The notes under the pieces: model-generated | Told to the model about the DNA's origin: nothing | Databases searched by the model: none | Seen by the model: the letters and a program-made list of their open reading frames with translations, nothing else | Position numbers and translations under genes: made by a program | Part shown: positions 46,909-55,808 of the stretch, in pieces | Numbering within the stretch: position 1 is the stretch's first letter | Layout: every line of letters begins with the position of its first letter | From: JAGVSR01 sp963750715 | GTDB taxonomy: Bacteria > Pseudomonadota > Alphaproteobacteria > Rhizobiales > Hyphomicrobiaceae | Assembly (NCBI GenBank): GCA_963750715.1 | Contig: CAVVRP010000012.1 | Coordinates: 496,001 to 560,000 of the forward strand | DNA length: 64,000 nt | Direction: 5' to 3'

Positions 46909-48892
46909 TTACTCCGCCGGTAAAGCCGCTGGCGGACGCTTCGCCCGCTGCGGCGCTCCGACCCGCAGACGCCGGTCGGAGAGCGAAACCGCTCCAGCCA
47001 AAAACATGATGAGAGTGCCGATCCATATGAACCGGACTACGGGATGGAAATAGAGCCGCACCGTGTAGCCGCCATCGTTCTGCAGAGTCTCCGAGAACCG
47101 TATAGAGATCGCCTCCCAGAGACGCATAGATGCCCGCTTCCGTGGTCGGCTGCGGCGGCTGATCGTAGAGGCGCTTCGTCGGATTGAGCACTGTCACGTC
47201 CGCTCCGGCACGTGTCACCTTGAAACTGCCGATCTGCTCGGTGTAGTTCGGCCCCTTGTTCTGCGTCACGCCTTCGAACTTCAATGCATAGACGGCTATT
47301 TCCACCGTCTCGCCGGGCTTGACCACGGTGACAAGCTCGGATCGGTAAGCGCTCGTCGCGATGATGCCAACCGTCGTCAAGCCAATGCCGAAATGGGCGA
47401 GACCCGTGCCAAGGGCCGAACGCGGAAGATTAACGAGGCGGCGTATGACTTCCGACGCAGCCGCCGTGCCGAACTTTACCCGGAACAAAACCTCCGACAT
47501 AGCGCCGGCCATGACCCACACGCCAAGCGCGATGCCGAACGGGGCGAGCCACGGTCCGCGCTGAACAATCGCCAACGTGACCGCGATGACCGCGATCGCC
47601 ACGAGCGCGACTCCAATCAGTCTTTGCGCTGCCCCATAAACGTCGCCTCGCTTCCAGGCGAGGTACGGCCCAAACGGCAAAGCCAGTAGAAGCGGAATCA
47701 TCAGTGGTCCGAAGGTCATGTCGAAGTAGGGCGCGCCGACGGAGATCTTTTCGCCTGTCAGCGATTCCAGCACCAGCGGATAGAGAGTGCCTATCAGAAC
47801 GGTGGCACACGCGGTCGACAGGAGAATGTTGTTGAGAACAAGACTGCCCTCACGACTCAACGGCGCGAAGATGCCGCCCTGGCGCAATTCGCGGCCGCGA
47901 TAGGCAAACAGGGCGAGACCGCCGCCCGTGAAGAACAACATGATCGCAAGAACGAAAATGCCGCGTTCAGGGTCGACCGCGAAGGTGTGAACCGACGTCA
48001 ACACGCCAGATCGAACGAGGAAGGTACCCATCAGACTCAAGGAGAAGGCGATGATGGCAAGTAGAACGGTCCAGACCTTGAGGGCTTCACGCTTCTCCAT
48101 GACGAGTGCGGAATGGAGCAGCGCCGTACCCGCGAGCCAAGGCATGAACGAAGCGTTCTCTACCGGATCCCAGAACCACCAGCCGCCCCAGCCCAATTCA
48201 TAGTACGCCCACCATGAGCCCATGGCGATGCCGATCGTCAGGCACATCCAGGCTGCAAGTGTCCAAGGCCGCACCCAGCGCGCCCACGCGGCATCGGTCC
48301 GGCCTTCGAGCAAGGCCGCGATGGCGAAGGAGAACGCCATCGAGAAACCAACGTAACCCATGTAGAGGAAGGGGGGGTGGAAGGCGAGCGCGGGATCCTG
48401 CAGGATGGGATTGAGGCCGTTGCCGTCGAAAGGAGCAGGGTAGAGCCGCTCGAACGGGTTCGATGTGAAAAGAATGAAGAGATAGAAGGCGACTGCGATC
48501 GAGGCCTGCACCGCCAGCACGTTAGCCTTGAGCGTAGCAGGAAGATTGGATCCGAAGACCGCCACGGCAGCACCGAAAATGGCAAGGATCAAGACCCACA
48601 GAACCATTGAGCCTTCGTGGTTCCCCCAAACACCCGATATCTTGTAGAGTAGTGGCTTTGTCGAATGCGAGTTCGCAGCGACGTTGGCAACGGAAAAGTC
48701 CGACGTCACGTAGGCGTGCATCAGGGCCAGGAATGACATCATGAGCAACACAAGCTGCGTGATGGCTGCGGGCTCGGCGATTGCCATTAGGCGAGCGTCG
48801 CGGCGGTAAGCGCCTATCGCCGGCAAAGTCATTTGCAGCGTGGCGACGACAAGGGCCAGGATCAGAGCGAAGTGTCCGATCTCGATGATCAT
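46909..48892 (-). CDS. ccmF: Cytochrome c haem lyase subunit CcmF (CycK), frameshifted near the C-terminus
   Basis: Large polytopic membrane protein with the WWD haem-handling motif (GWGGWWFWDPVENASFMPW) near residue 230 and many membrane helices. As read, the frame leaves the CcmF family after GGDLYTVLGDS. The expected ending (LQNDGGYTVRLYFHPVVRFI, last helix, SLSDRRLRV) is in the next frame, ending at 46909. The switch lies near 47084-47095. The span 1,984 nt is one base more than 661 codons, so one inserted base explains it. Unrepaired, the protein would lose its last conserved helix and run to 46901. Confidence 0.9.
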
Positions 48893-48917
48893 TCCGCGAT
48901 CCTCATGCTTTCGCAGT

Positions 48918-49382
48918 TCATTTCTTTACGGCACTGTCGGGGTGCGCGCTCGAGCCCAGCTTCACGCCTCTCGCCTCGAGCGACTTGGCGATCTCCGGCG
49001 GCATGTAGTTCTCGTCGTGCTTGGCCAGCACGGTGTCGGCTTCGAATGCGCCGGCCGCATTGATCCGGCCTTCCATCACGACGCCTTGGCCTTCCCGGAA
49101 CAGGTCGGGTAGAATTCCGACGTACGTGACGGGAATGGTTTTCAGCGTGTCGGTCACCGCGAAAGAGACCTGCGCGCCATTTCCGCGCTTGACGGATCCA
49201 TTCGCCACAAGGCCACCCAGCCGGAACCGCCGGCCGTCCTCGACCTTCTTTTCAGCAATGTCGCTCGGCGTGTGGAAGAAGACGATGGTGTCGCGAAGAG
49301 CAAACAGCATCAGAATGGCGGCCACTGCCAGCGCGCCCACCCCCGATCCGATCAGAACTGCGCGCCTTTGCTTGCGTGTCAT
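48918..49382 (-). CDS. ccmE: Cytochrome c maturation haem chaperone CcmE (CycJ)
   Basis: 154 aa with an N-terminal membrane anchor (AVLIGSGVGALAVAAILMLF), an OB-fold domain (FRLGGLVANGSVKRG) and the covalent haem-binding His in LAKHDENYMPPE near residue 127. It passes haem from CcmC to CcmF/H. It lies between ccmI and ccmF with short gaps, the order known as cycHJKL. ccmABCD are not in the window. Confidence 0.95.
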   Translation of the reverse strand: MTRKQRRAVLIGSGVGALAVAAILMLFALRDTIVFFHTPSDIAEKKVEDGRRFRLGGLVANGSVKRGNGAQVSFAVTDTLKTIPVTYVGILPDLFREGQGVVMEGRINAAGAFEADTVLAKHDENYMPPEIAKSLEARGVKLGSSAHPDSAVKK

Positions 49383-49430
49383 CGCGTCCAGTCTCTAAAT
49401 CGCCGGCTCAAGTTCAGAAGCGTGTCCAAA

Positions 49431-50618
49431 CTAAGAGGCTATACCAAGGTTACGAGCCGCAGCATCGATCTCGTTCAGTGCTTTGGCATCATCTGCAAAA
49501 TTTCGTTTTGCATTGGCCAGCGCCTTGGCGGCATCCTCGCTGCGACCAAGCACTTTGTAAGCACGCATCAGCTGAAGCCAGCCTGCCAGATCCTTGCCGT
49601 CCCTATCCAGGCGTTTGGCAAGCCGGCCAACCATGTCGTTTATCATGACTGATTGCTGATCCGGCGACATATCGCGAGCCGCAGCGACATCGGCAGCACT
49701 CGGACCATTCGGGCGAACGGTTGGCTCGGCGGCGAGGGCATCGCTGGTCTTCGCACCTTCGGCGAGCGGCACGCCGGCAAGACGCGCTTGCATAGCGCGA
49801 ATGCGCTCTTCCGTCGCTGCCCGCCATGGCCATTCGGCCGGGGCGCCTGCGAGAATGCGGCGATAGCTAGCGAGCGCACCGGCAAGCTTGCCCTCCTGCT
49901 CGTCGCCGAGCGCGAGCCAGAGTTGCGCATCCGAACGTCCCGGCTCCAGTTCAAGCAGCTTGAGGGCAGCGCGTCGGACGTCGTCGGATACCACTCCGTC
50001 GCCTGCAAGAAGTGCCGCCTGAGCATATCCGGCGAGGCGTTGGGGCGTTTCGCCGAGTATCCGCATGGCGTTGCCGAAGGCTTCAGCCGCATTGGGGTAG
50101 CGGCCCAGCGACATGTAAATGGGGGCAATCACATCCCATCCTTTGCCATCCTCAGGATACTGATTCAGCCGCTGTTCGACCTTGGCGATCATTTGCAGAA
50201 CGGGAGCTTGATCCGCCGGGGCGTCGAGCCGGGCCGCAAGCGGCATGTCCGGCACGTTGGGCGCCCCAAGCCGCAAATAGACACCGGCGCTCACTAGCGG
50301 CAGCAATACGGCGACGACGGCGATGACGTAACGGGGCTTAAGCAGCCCGGCTGCCGGCGAGATCGTATTGACGGCTTCGGCACCCGATTCGGAAATCTTG
50401 ATGAGACGGCGCGCGACTTCCGCGCGGGCTGAGCGTGCTTCATCCGCCCCAATGAGCCCACGAGCCTTGTCGGCTTCTATCTCGGCGAGCTGGTCCTTGT
50501 AGACGGCGAGATCGGCATCCTCGGGCCGCAGGTCGCTCTCGCCACCGCGAGCAAGCGGCTGCAGGAGCGATCCGAGAACGGCGGCTGTCAATACCGCCAG
50601 TGCAATCCAGAGTAGCAT
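49431..50618 (-). CDS. ccmI: Cytochrome c maturation protein CcmI (CycH)
   Basis: 395 aa from ATG 50618 (MLLWIALAVLTAAVLGSLLQPLA broken at the start of the first helix). Two membrane helices (residues 1-20 and about 90-110) flank a cytoplasmic loop with YKDQLAEIEADKARGLI. A C-terminal periplasmic TPR region (LNQYPEDGKGWDVIAPIYM; AGWLQLMRAYKVLGR) holds apocytochrome. First gene of ccmIEFH. Confidence 0.92.
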   Translation of the reverse strand: MLLWIALAVLTAAVLGSLLQPLARGGESDLRPEDADLAVYKDQLAEIEADKARGLIGADEARSARAEVARRLIKISESGAEAVNTISPAAGLLKPRYVIAVVAVLLPLVSAGVYLRLGAPNVPDMPLAARLDAPADQAPVLQMIAKVEQRLNQYPEDGKGWDVIAPIYMSLGRYPNAAEAFGNAMRILGETPQRLAGYAQAALLAGDGVVSDDVRRAALKLLELEPGRSDAQLWLALGDEQEGKLAGALASYRRILAGAPAEWPWRAATEERIRAMQARLAGVPLAEGAKTSDALAAEPTVRPNGPSAADVAAARDMSPDQQSVMINDMVGRLAKRLDRDGKDLAGWLQLMRAYKVLGRSEDAAKALANAKRNFADDAKALNEIDAAARNLGIAS

Positions 50619-50802
50619 GAGCCTTCCAACGGGAACCGTCTTTAGGCTTGAATAGGGGGGCAACAACCGGGTGACAAGATGCTTTGACAAATTGCGACTT
50701 GTTCTTGTGTCGCGGCCCTCATTGTTAAGCGACCGTCACTCAGGTTAAGGCGAGTTGGCCCTCTCTTGGGCGCCCGCGGGTATAAAGGGAACTCTCTAGC
50801 GG

Positions 50803-51273
50803 TCAGGTGACGTTGGTCCAAGTGCCGTCGGCGTTACGGCATGCGGTCCCGCGCATCGCCTGCGACTGGCCGTCGATGTAGATCTTGTGGGTGTAGTCGC
50901 GGCAATCAGTTTCGCCGCGCTTGTAGGGCCGGCTGGGTACGACTTCGCCATAGCGGCCGTTGTCCGGGTTGCGCCACTGGCGCGAAACGCCGGACTGACC
51001 GCGCTCCAGGGCATCGTACTCGGCCTGCTGAGCGAGCATGCGATCCTGCTGATCCATGCCGCGGCCAATCTCACTACCGACGATGCCGCCGATCACAGCG
51101 CCAATGGCCGTTGCAGCAACACGCCCGGTGCCCTTGCCGACCTGATTACCGAGAATGCCGCCGGCGAGAGCGCCGACCGCAAGGCCCGTGTCCGCCTTGT
51201 TGGGACCGTTGGGCCCGCATGCCGCGAGCATGACGGGCAGCACGGCGATTGCAGCAATGCGCATCTTGCGCAT
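50803..51273 (-). CDS. Glycine-zipper outer-membrane lipoprotein (17-kDa surface antigen type)
   Basis: 156 aa from ATG 51273 (GAGG six bases upstream). Lipobox VMLAAC places the lipidated Cys near residue 19. The mature part has glycine-zipper repeats (AVGALAGGILGNQVGKG; IGAVIGGIVGSEIGRG) and a C-terminal domain with paired Cys (TDCRDYTHKIYIDG; GTACRNADGTW). It resembles Rickettsia 17-kDa-antigen-like proteins. It sits between the FeuPQ-like pair and ccmI. Role in the envelope is likely structural but unproven. Confidence 0.85.
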   Translation of the reverse strand: MRKMRIAAIAVLPVMLAACGPNGPNKADTGLAVGALAGGILGNQVGKGTGRVAATAIGAVIGGIVGSEIGRGMDQQDRMLAQQAEYDALERGQSGVSRQWRNPDNGRYGEVVPSRPYKRGETDCRDYTHKIYIDGQSQAMRGTACRNADGTWTNVT

Positions 51274-51440
51274 AAGAGACCTCATCCTCGTGACTTGGGA
51301 CATACCGGGGACGCACACTCAAAAAAGACCCAGTCTCGTGCGCTTCAAGATGCACGGACGAACCCCGATTTCCACCCGGATTCGGGCGAAAGTTCGACTC
51401 AAATAACAAGCAGTTCCGTTTGATCCCGGAACTTGTCCGA

Positions 51441-52820
51441 TCAAATCGACGGCAACTCAAGGCATACGGCCAATCCGCCGCGCGGGCTTTCAGACAGTTC
51501 GAGATTTCCACGATAGAGTTGTACCAGATCTGCCACAATGGACAGACCAAGACCCGAACCGGGAATGGTCTCATCAAGACGTTGTCCCCGCTTGCCGATT
51601 CGGCTCCGTTGTTCCGGCGTCAGCCCGGGCCCATTGTCCTCCACGACGATTCGGAGCAGGCCGGGGCCGCCGCGCCCATTCCGCTCCGGCCCCGACGCGC
51701 TAAGGAAGACGTGCCCGCCGGCCCACTTGCAGGCGTTGTCGAGAAGGTTTCCCACCATCTCCTCCAGGTCTTGCTGCTCGCCCTGGAATTTCAGCCCCTC
51801 GACGCCTGAGACTTCAATTTTTATATCCTGCTCCCGATAGATCCGTTCGAGCGCCCGGACGATTGACGCGATCACCGGCGCGACCTCGGTCGAACGGCCA
51901 ACTCCGACCCGCGCTGCCATACGTGCGCGGTCGAGATAACTCGTGATCTGATCGCGCATGATCTGCGCCTGCTCGGCGACCTTTTCACCAAACGGGCTTT
52001 CATCCTCCCGGGCTTCGTTGGTGATCACCGCAAGCGGCGTTTTGAGAACATGCGCCAGATTGCCAACCTGGGTGCGGGCACGGTCGACGATGTCCTGGTT
52101 GGACTGGATGAGGGCATTCAGCTCCACCTGCAATGGCTCGATTTCGACAGGGAGGTCGCCCGCCAGAGCAGTCGCCTCGCCCGAGCGCACGGCGGCCAAG
52201 CCCTTCTCGATCTTGCGCAGAGGCGACAGCCCAAAGCGCACCTGGAACAACGTCACCGTGACGAGACCAAACCCGGTCAAGGCAAGGGCCGTCGCGAGCC
52301 GAGCCAAGAATTTTCTGTAGCGAGTCTCCAGCCAAGCGATCGGACCTGCAACAGTGACCGAATAGCGAGGACCCCCTTCGACATGCCCATTGCTGTCGAT
52401 CACTTCCACGATCCGGATCGGTTCGCCCGTCGGTCCGGTCGAATTCAGCCACCTCTGGCCCGCGCCATCCGCCGGAACGCCCAGATCGAAAGGCGAAGGC
52501 AGACTCGACGTCGCCAGTGACGCGGAAACGAGCCGGCGCGCCGAAGGGTCGTCCAGCGGTTTGATCTGCCAATACCAGCCCGAGTGAGTCTCTTCGAAGA
52601 GCGGCTCATAGCGGTTCGGCGGCGTAACGGGCTGCGACCCGCCTCCCGAAAGGGCGTCAATCGCGAGTGAGTTGACGAGCTTCTCCAGCCGCTCATCGAA
52701 ACCCGCCCTGACGTCGTCGCGATACAGCTGGTAGATGATGACGCCTGCCAGTGGCAGCACGAGCAGCGTCCACATGGCGGCCGTGGCGAACAGCCGGAAC
52801 GCGAGTGAGTTAAGTCTCAT
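51441..52820 (-). CDS. Sensor histidine kinase (FeuQ/PhoQ-like)
   Basis: 459 aa with two membrane helices (residues 9-30 and about 178-200) enclosing a periplasmic domain, a HAMP-like linker, the H-box (LAHVLKTPLAVITNEARE) and an intact ATPase domain with NLLDNACKWAGG, DNGPGLT and GSGLGLSIV. Its start overlaps the end of its response-regulator gene by 11 bp. In rhizobia a pair at this position upstream of cycHJKL is FeuPQ, which controls envelope and glucan-export genes; assignment rests on order and architecture. Confidence 0.87.
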   Translation of the reverse strand: MRLNSLAFRLFATAAMWTLLVLPLAGVIIYQLYRDDVRAGFDERLEKLVNSLAIDALSGGGSQPVTPPNRYEPLFEETHSGWYWQIKPLDDPSARRLVSASLATSSLPSPFDLGVPADGAGQRWLNSTGPTGEPIRIVEVIDSNGHVEGGPRYSVTVAGPIAWLETRYRKFLARLATALALTGFGLVTVTLFQVRFGLSPLRKIEKGLAAVRSGEATALAGDLPVEIEPLQVELNALIQSNQDIVDRARTQVGNLAHVLKTPLAVITNEAREDESPFGEKVAEQAQIMRDQITSYLDRARMAARVGVGRSTEVAPVIASIVRALERIYREQDIKIEVSGVEGLKFQGEQQDLEEMVGNLLDNACKWAGGHVFLSASGPERNGRGGPGLLRIVVEDNGPGLTPEQRSRIGKRGQRLDETIPGSGLGLSIVADLVQLYRGNLELSESPRGGLAVCLELPSI

Positions 52821-53481
52821 CGCCGCCCGTACCCATACGGTAGCCGAGACCTCGCACTGTCTCGATCACGTCGGCCGGGATTTTCTTGCGCAAACGTCCG
52901 ATGAAGACTTCGATGGTATTGCTGTCGCGATCGAAGTCCTGATCGTACAGATGCTCCACTAGTTCGGTACGCGACACGACGCGGCTGTTGTGATGCATCA
53001 GATAGGCGAGCAACCGATACTCGTGCGAAGTGAGTTTGACCTGCTGACCATAGCACGTCACGCGCGCCGTCTTTGTGTCGAGCCGCACCGGCCCGCACTC
53101 GATCTCGCTCTTTGCGTGACCCGACGCGCGGCGCACCTGTGCCCGGACGCGCGCCAGCAGTTCCTCCATATGGAAAGGCTTGGTGAGGTAATCGTCGGCT
53201 CCAGCATCCATCCCCGCAACCTTGTCGCTCCAGCGGTCACGGGCCGTGAGGATGATGACCGGCATGGACCGGTCCGAGCGGCGCCATTCCTCTAGTACCG
53301 AAATGCCGTCCTTCTTCGGCAGGCCTATGTCGAGAATAACGACGTCGTAGGGCTCGGTATCGCCGAGAAAATGTCCCTCCTCGCCATCCAAGGCCGTATC
53401 GACGGCATAGCCGGCATCCCCAAGCGCGCGCACGAGCTGCCTGTTGAGATCCTTGTCATCCTCGACGACGAGTATTCGCAC
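52810..53481 (-). CDS. OmpR-family response regulator (FeuP/PhoP-like)
   Basis: 223 aa. Receiver domain with VVEDD, phospho-acceptor Asp51 in VILDIGLPKKDG and Lys in YLTKPFHMEE, followed by a winged helix (LTSHEYRLLAYLMHHNSRVV; NTIEVFIGRLRKKI). The small exported-protein gene lies 73 bp upstream on the same strand. Likely partner of the overlapping kinase. Confidence 0.92.
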   Translation of the reverse strand: MRILVVEDDKDLNRQLVRALGDAGYAVDTALDGEEGHFLGDTEPYDVVILDIGLPKKDGISVLEEWRRSDRSMPVIILTARDRWSDKVAGMDAGADDYLTKPFHMEELLARVRAQVRRASGHAKSEIECGPVRLDTKTARVTCYGQQVKLTSHEYRLLAYLMHHNSRVVSRTELVEHLYDQDFDRDSNTIEVFIGRLRKKIPADVIETVRGLGYRMGTGGDET

Positions 53482-53554
53482 TGGCCCCTCGATCTCGTGT
53501 GGACTTTAAAAGTTGTGCCTGCACGCTGGAGTATACTGCCGATTTTGTCCTTTC

Positions 53555-53827
53555 CTAGCGCGCGAACGGCGTCTTGGCGTCGACAACCGTTGTCCGGAAC
53601 TGACCGTTGTTGGCGCCCACGACAAGTCGGTAGACCCAGCGCTCACCGTCCCGGCAAAGTGTCGTTTTCACGATTTCGCCGGATACTTGATCCCGGGCCG
53701 CCGCTTCTTCTCGCTTCTCGATCGGGGCTGCCTCCGACCAATCGTCTACGCACGGGCTCTGCTGGGCGATGGCCGACGACGCTTGTAGCGCGAGGACTGA
53801 GAGCGCGGCAAGACGTTGGTCTTTCAT
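53555..53827 (-). CDS. Small exported PepSY-like protein, candidate FeuN-type regulator of the adjacent kinase
   Basis: 90 aa from ATG 53827 (MKDQRLAALSVLALQASSAI) with a signal peptide cleaved near SAIAQ. The mature part has two Cys (QSPCVDDW; TTLCRDGE) and a beta-rich end (RWVYRLVVGANNGQFRTTVV) resembling half a PepSY domain. It precedes the regulator-kinase pair, as does feuN in Sinorhizobium, whose small periplasmic product restrains FeuQ. Equivalence is an inference from position, size and export signal. Confidence 0.7.
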   Translation of the reverse strand: MKDQRLAALSVLALQASSAIAQQSPCVDDWSEAAPIEKREEAAARDQVSGEIVKTTLCRDGERWVYRLVVGANNGQFRTTVVDAKTPFAR

Positions 53828-53879
53828 TGCAAAACCGTTCGTGTCGACAAGAAGAGACAAGCATTGCTGCTGAACATGC

Positions 53880-54712
53880 CATGAACGCGGCGAGATGCGA
53901 ACCTAGCGACAGCGCCTTCGAACGTTTCCGCCCGACGTGGGCAAGTCCGCCAGAAATGGGGAAGCGATCGGTATCTCTTTGTCCGTATCGCCTTGTATCG
54001 CTCGATGAGCGACGCTTGCGGCGCGCTGGCAATCGCGGCGCGCGTCAACGTATCTCGCCGCCGACGCGTGTTTCAGGGGCCTCCTACAGCATGCGGATCG
54101 CCGTGCCGACGCCGTGTTTGACACAGGCATCCAAATGCATAGGGCGAGTGCTGGCGAACGATCCCTGCACTAATAGCGAGTGCGATAGATCGCACGTACC
54201 GTCCCAGGCGGGATGCGGCGCAACTCACTGACGAGCGTTTTGCGCGACGTCGCATCGACCGAGACACGCTCCCAGGCCGCGTAGACCCAAGAGTGATGCC
54301 CTGGTTGGTCGGCCCACCCGATCGGTGTAGCGCCTCTCCTGCACGTGGGCGAGTGCCACATCGAACCCGCCGTCCGCATTCGATCGGGGCGAAGTATCAG
54401 CCCATTCCACATCTTGGCGCGGCCAACGAAGCGCGATCAGGCGATCGTTGTCGAAGGCGGCAACGGATACGGCGTCGCGCTGTTTACTGCCTAACAAGAT
54501 CACCTTGTCGGACCTCTCTCCCAGTAAAAAGCCGACGTGTCCGAACGCCGGATCTGCTCCGCGGCTCGATACTGCGATGCAGCCGACCCGTCCCTTTGTC
54601 AGTTCAATTCCCCAACTCGCATAGGAACGCGCCTTCATCGAGCCAGTGGGACAAAGCCAGCGCGTTTGACCCGCGTGCGCTGCAATTCTTCGCCCGGCGT
54701 CAGCGGGCCGGC
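53880..54712 (-). pseudogene. Decayed phage-type endolysin (TIGR02594-like plus GH108-type muramidase and peptidoglycan-binding end)
   Basis: Pieces of one protein appear in order in changing frames. First TGSMKARSYASWGIEL, FGHVGFLLGE and VILLGSKQRDAVSVAAF, as in TIGR02594 amidase-like domains (54638-54420). Then FDVALAHVQE, GPTNQGITLG, VYAAW and LVSELRRIPPGTVRAIYRTRY of a GH108-type muramidase (to 54178). Then MHLDACVKHGVGTAIRML, a TAG, and TRAAIASAPQASLIERYKAIR with RSLPHFWR of its peptidoglycan-binding end (to about 53880). At least three frame changes and two stops make it non-functional. The N-terminal domain upstream of 54712 is not recognisable. Confidence 0.7.
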
Positions 54713-54981
54713 ATCATCGTTCGGCATTTCCAGGCTCTTCAGTTGGCAGTCGATCGCGTTCAGCGGGCGGCAGTTTTCGCCAGACGGAGGCGGCAACTTT
54801 CGACGGCGGCTTATGCCAGCCTTCCCTATGAAACCGCCGGTGGATGCTACGTGCCGACACCCTATGTCTGATGTTTGCGAGCGAGGGAGACCGCGCTCGA
54901 CCCGTCGACCTCGAACGCATACCGTATCGCTGCCGTCGTCGACTGCCAAGTTTCGAATATCTGGCTGAAGCCACGACGACC

Positions 54982-55002
54982 TATCCAGAAATTCTCTGGA
55001 TA
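54982..55002. repeat. Perfect 8-bp palindrome in an AT-rich gap
   Basis: TATCCAGA (54982-54989) and TCTGGATA (54995-55002) surround AATTC. The surrounding 54,950-55,130 is clearly AT-rich compared with the window, and a second repeat TGCAGT / ACTGCA lies at 55065-55087. Between 54,713 and 55,182 no convincing gene is seen. Confidence 0.5.
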
Positions 55003-55182
55003 CAATTCGCCTTATATGAAAACCTACCATTGAAGCCTTCCGCTGTCAGCGTATACTTCCGTTATGCAGTACAATATTTTAACTGCACAGTATTTCTCTA
55101 AAATTTATCGATGACATGGAATAACAAACAATCGCCGCGCGCGGATAACTTGCAGGACACACCAGACACCGGCACCGCTCGT

Positions 55183-55590
55183 TCACTCGTCGGTGAAGTC
55201 GTCGATTATGTAGCGCTGGTAGGAGGCTACCTTCACGCCCTTCTCGTTGCGCGACCAGCCGCGAACCGAGACCCCGGCCTGGTGCACCGTTTCAGGATCG
55301 CCGGAGATGAGTGGGTGCCACCACGCAAGACTCCGCCCCTCGGCCACCCGGCGATAGCCGCACGTCGCGGGAAGCCACGAAATCAGGCGCACTTTCTCAG
55401 GCGTGAGCCCAATGCAGTCATCCATCTTCGCGTGGCGGTTCTCATAGTCGGAGCAGCGGCATGCACCGTTATCGAGTAGGGCGCACGTCAGCTTGGTGAG
55501 CACGATCGACCCAGTATCCTCGTCCTCGAGCTTGATGAGGCAGCAACGACCGCATCCGTCACAAAGTGATTCCCACTCCTGCGGAGTCAT
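55183..55590 (-). CDS. YcgN/YkgJ-family cysteine-cluster protein (UPF0260)
   Basis: 135 aa with the cysteine cluster LCDGCGRCCLIKLE near residues 9-20, further Cys in TCALLDNGACRCSDY and DDCIGL, and ending in YIIDDFTDE. The family is presumed to bind zinc or an iron-sulfur centre; its function is not established. Length matches E. coli YcgN. It is divergent from pbp1A. Confidence 0.9.
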   Translation of the reverse strand: MTPQEWESLCDGCGRCCLIKLEDEDTGSIVLTKLTCALLDNGACRCSDYENRHAKMDDCIGLTPEKVRLISWLPATCGYRRVAEGRSLAWWHPLISGDPETVHQAGVSVRGWSRNEKGVKVASYQRYIIDDFTDE

Positions 55591-55808
55591 TTCCTCGAGA
55601 AGTCTTTCGCTCCCAGAAAGGCCGCCCGTCCTTGATCTTTTTCTGCCGTATCAAACTCCGCCCTCGCCCTCGTCTCGCCCGGAATGGTACATAGGTTTCG
55701 CACAGTCGGTGTTGCGAATCTTGTCTGTGTTTGCAATGCCCAAGGATCGCCATTGGAGCGCCAGACGAAACCCAGGGCCAGCACCCGGCTCCCAAGAGGC
55801 CGACGAAT

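Noticed and set aside
54635..55030. 131-codon minus-strand frame upstream of the endolysin remnant
   Set aside because: It overlaps the decayed region, has no recognised domain and no clear ribosome binding site; at most a further fragment.
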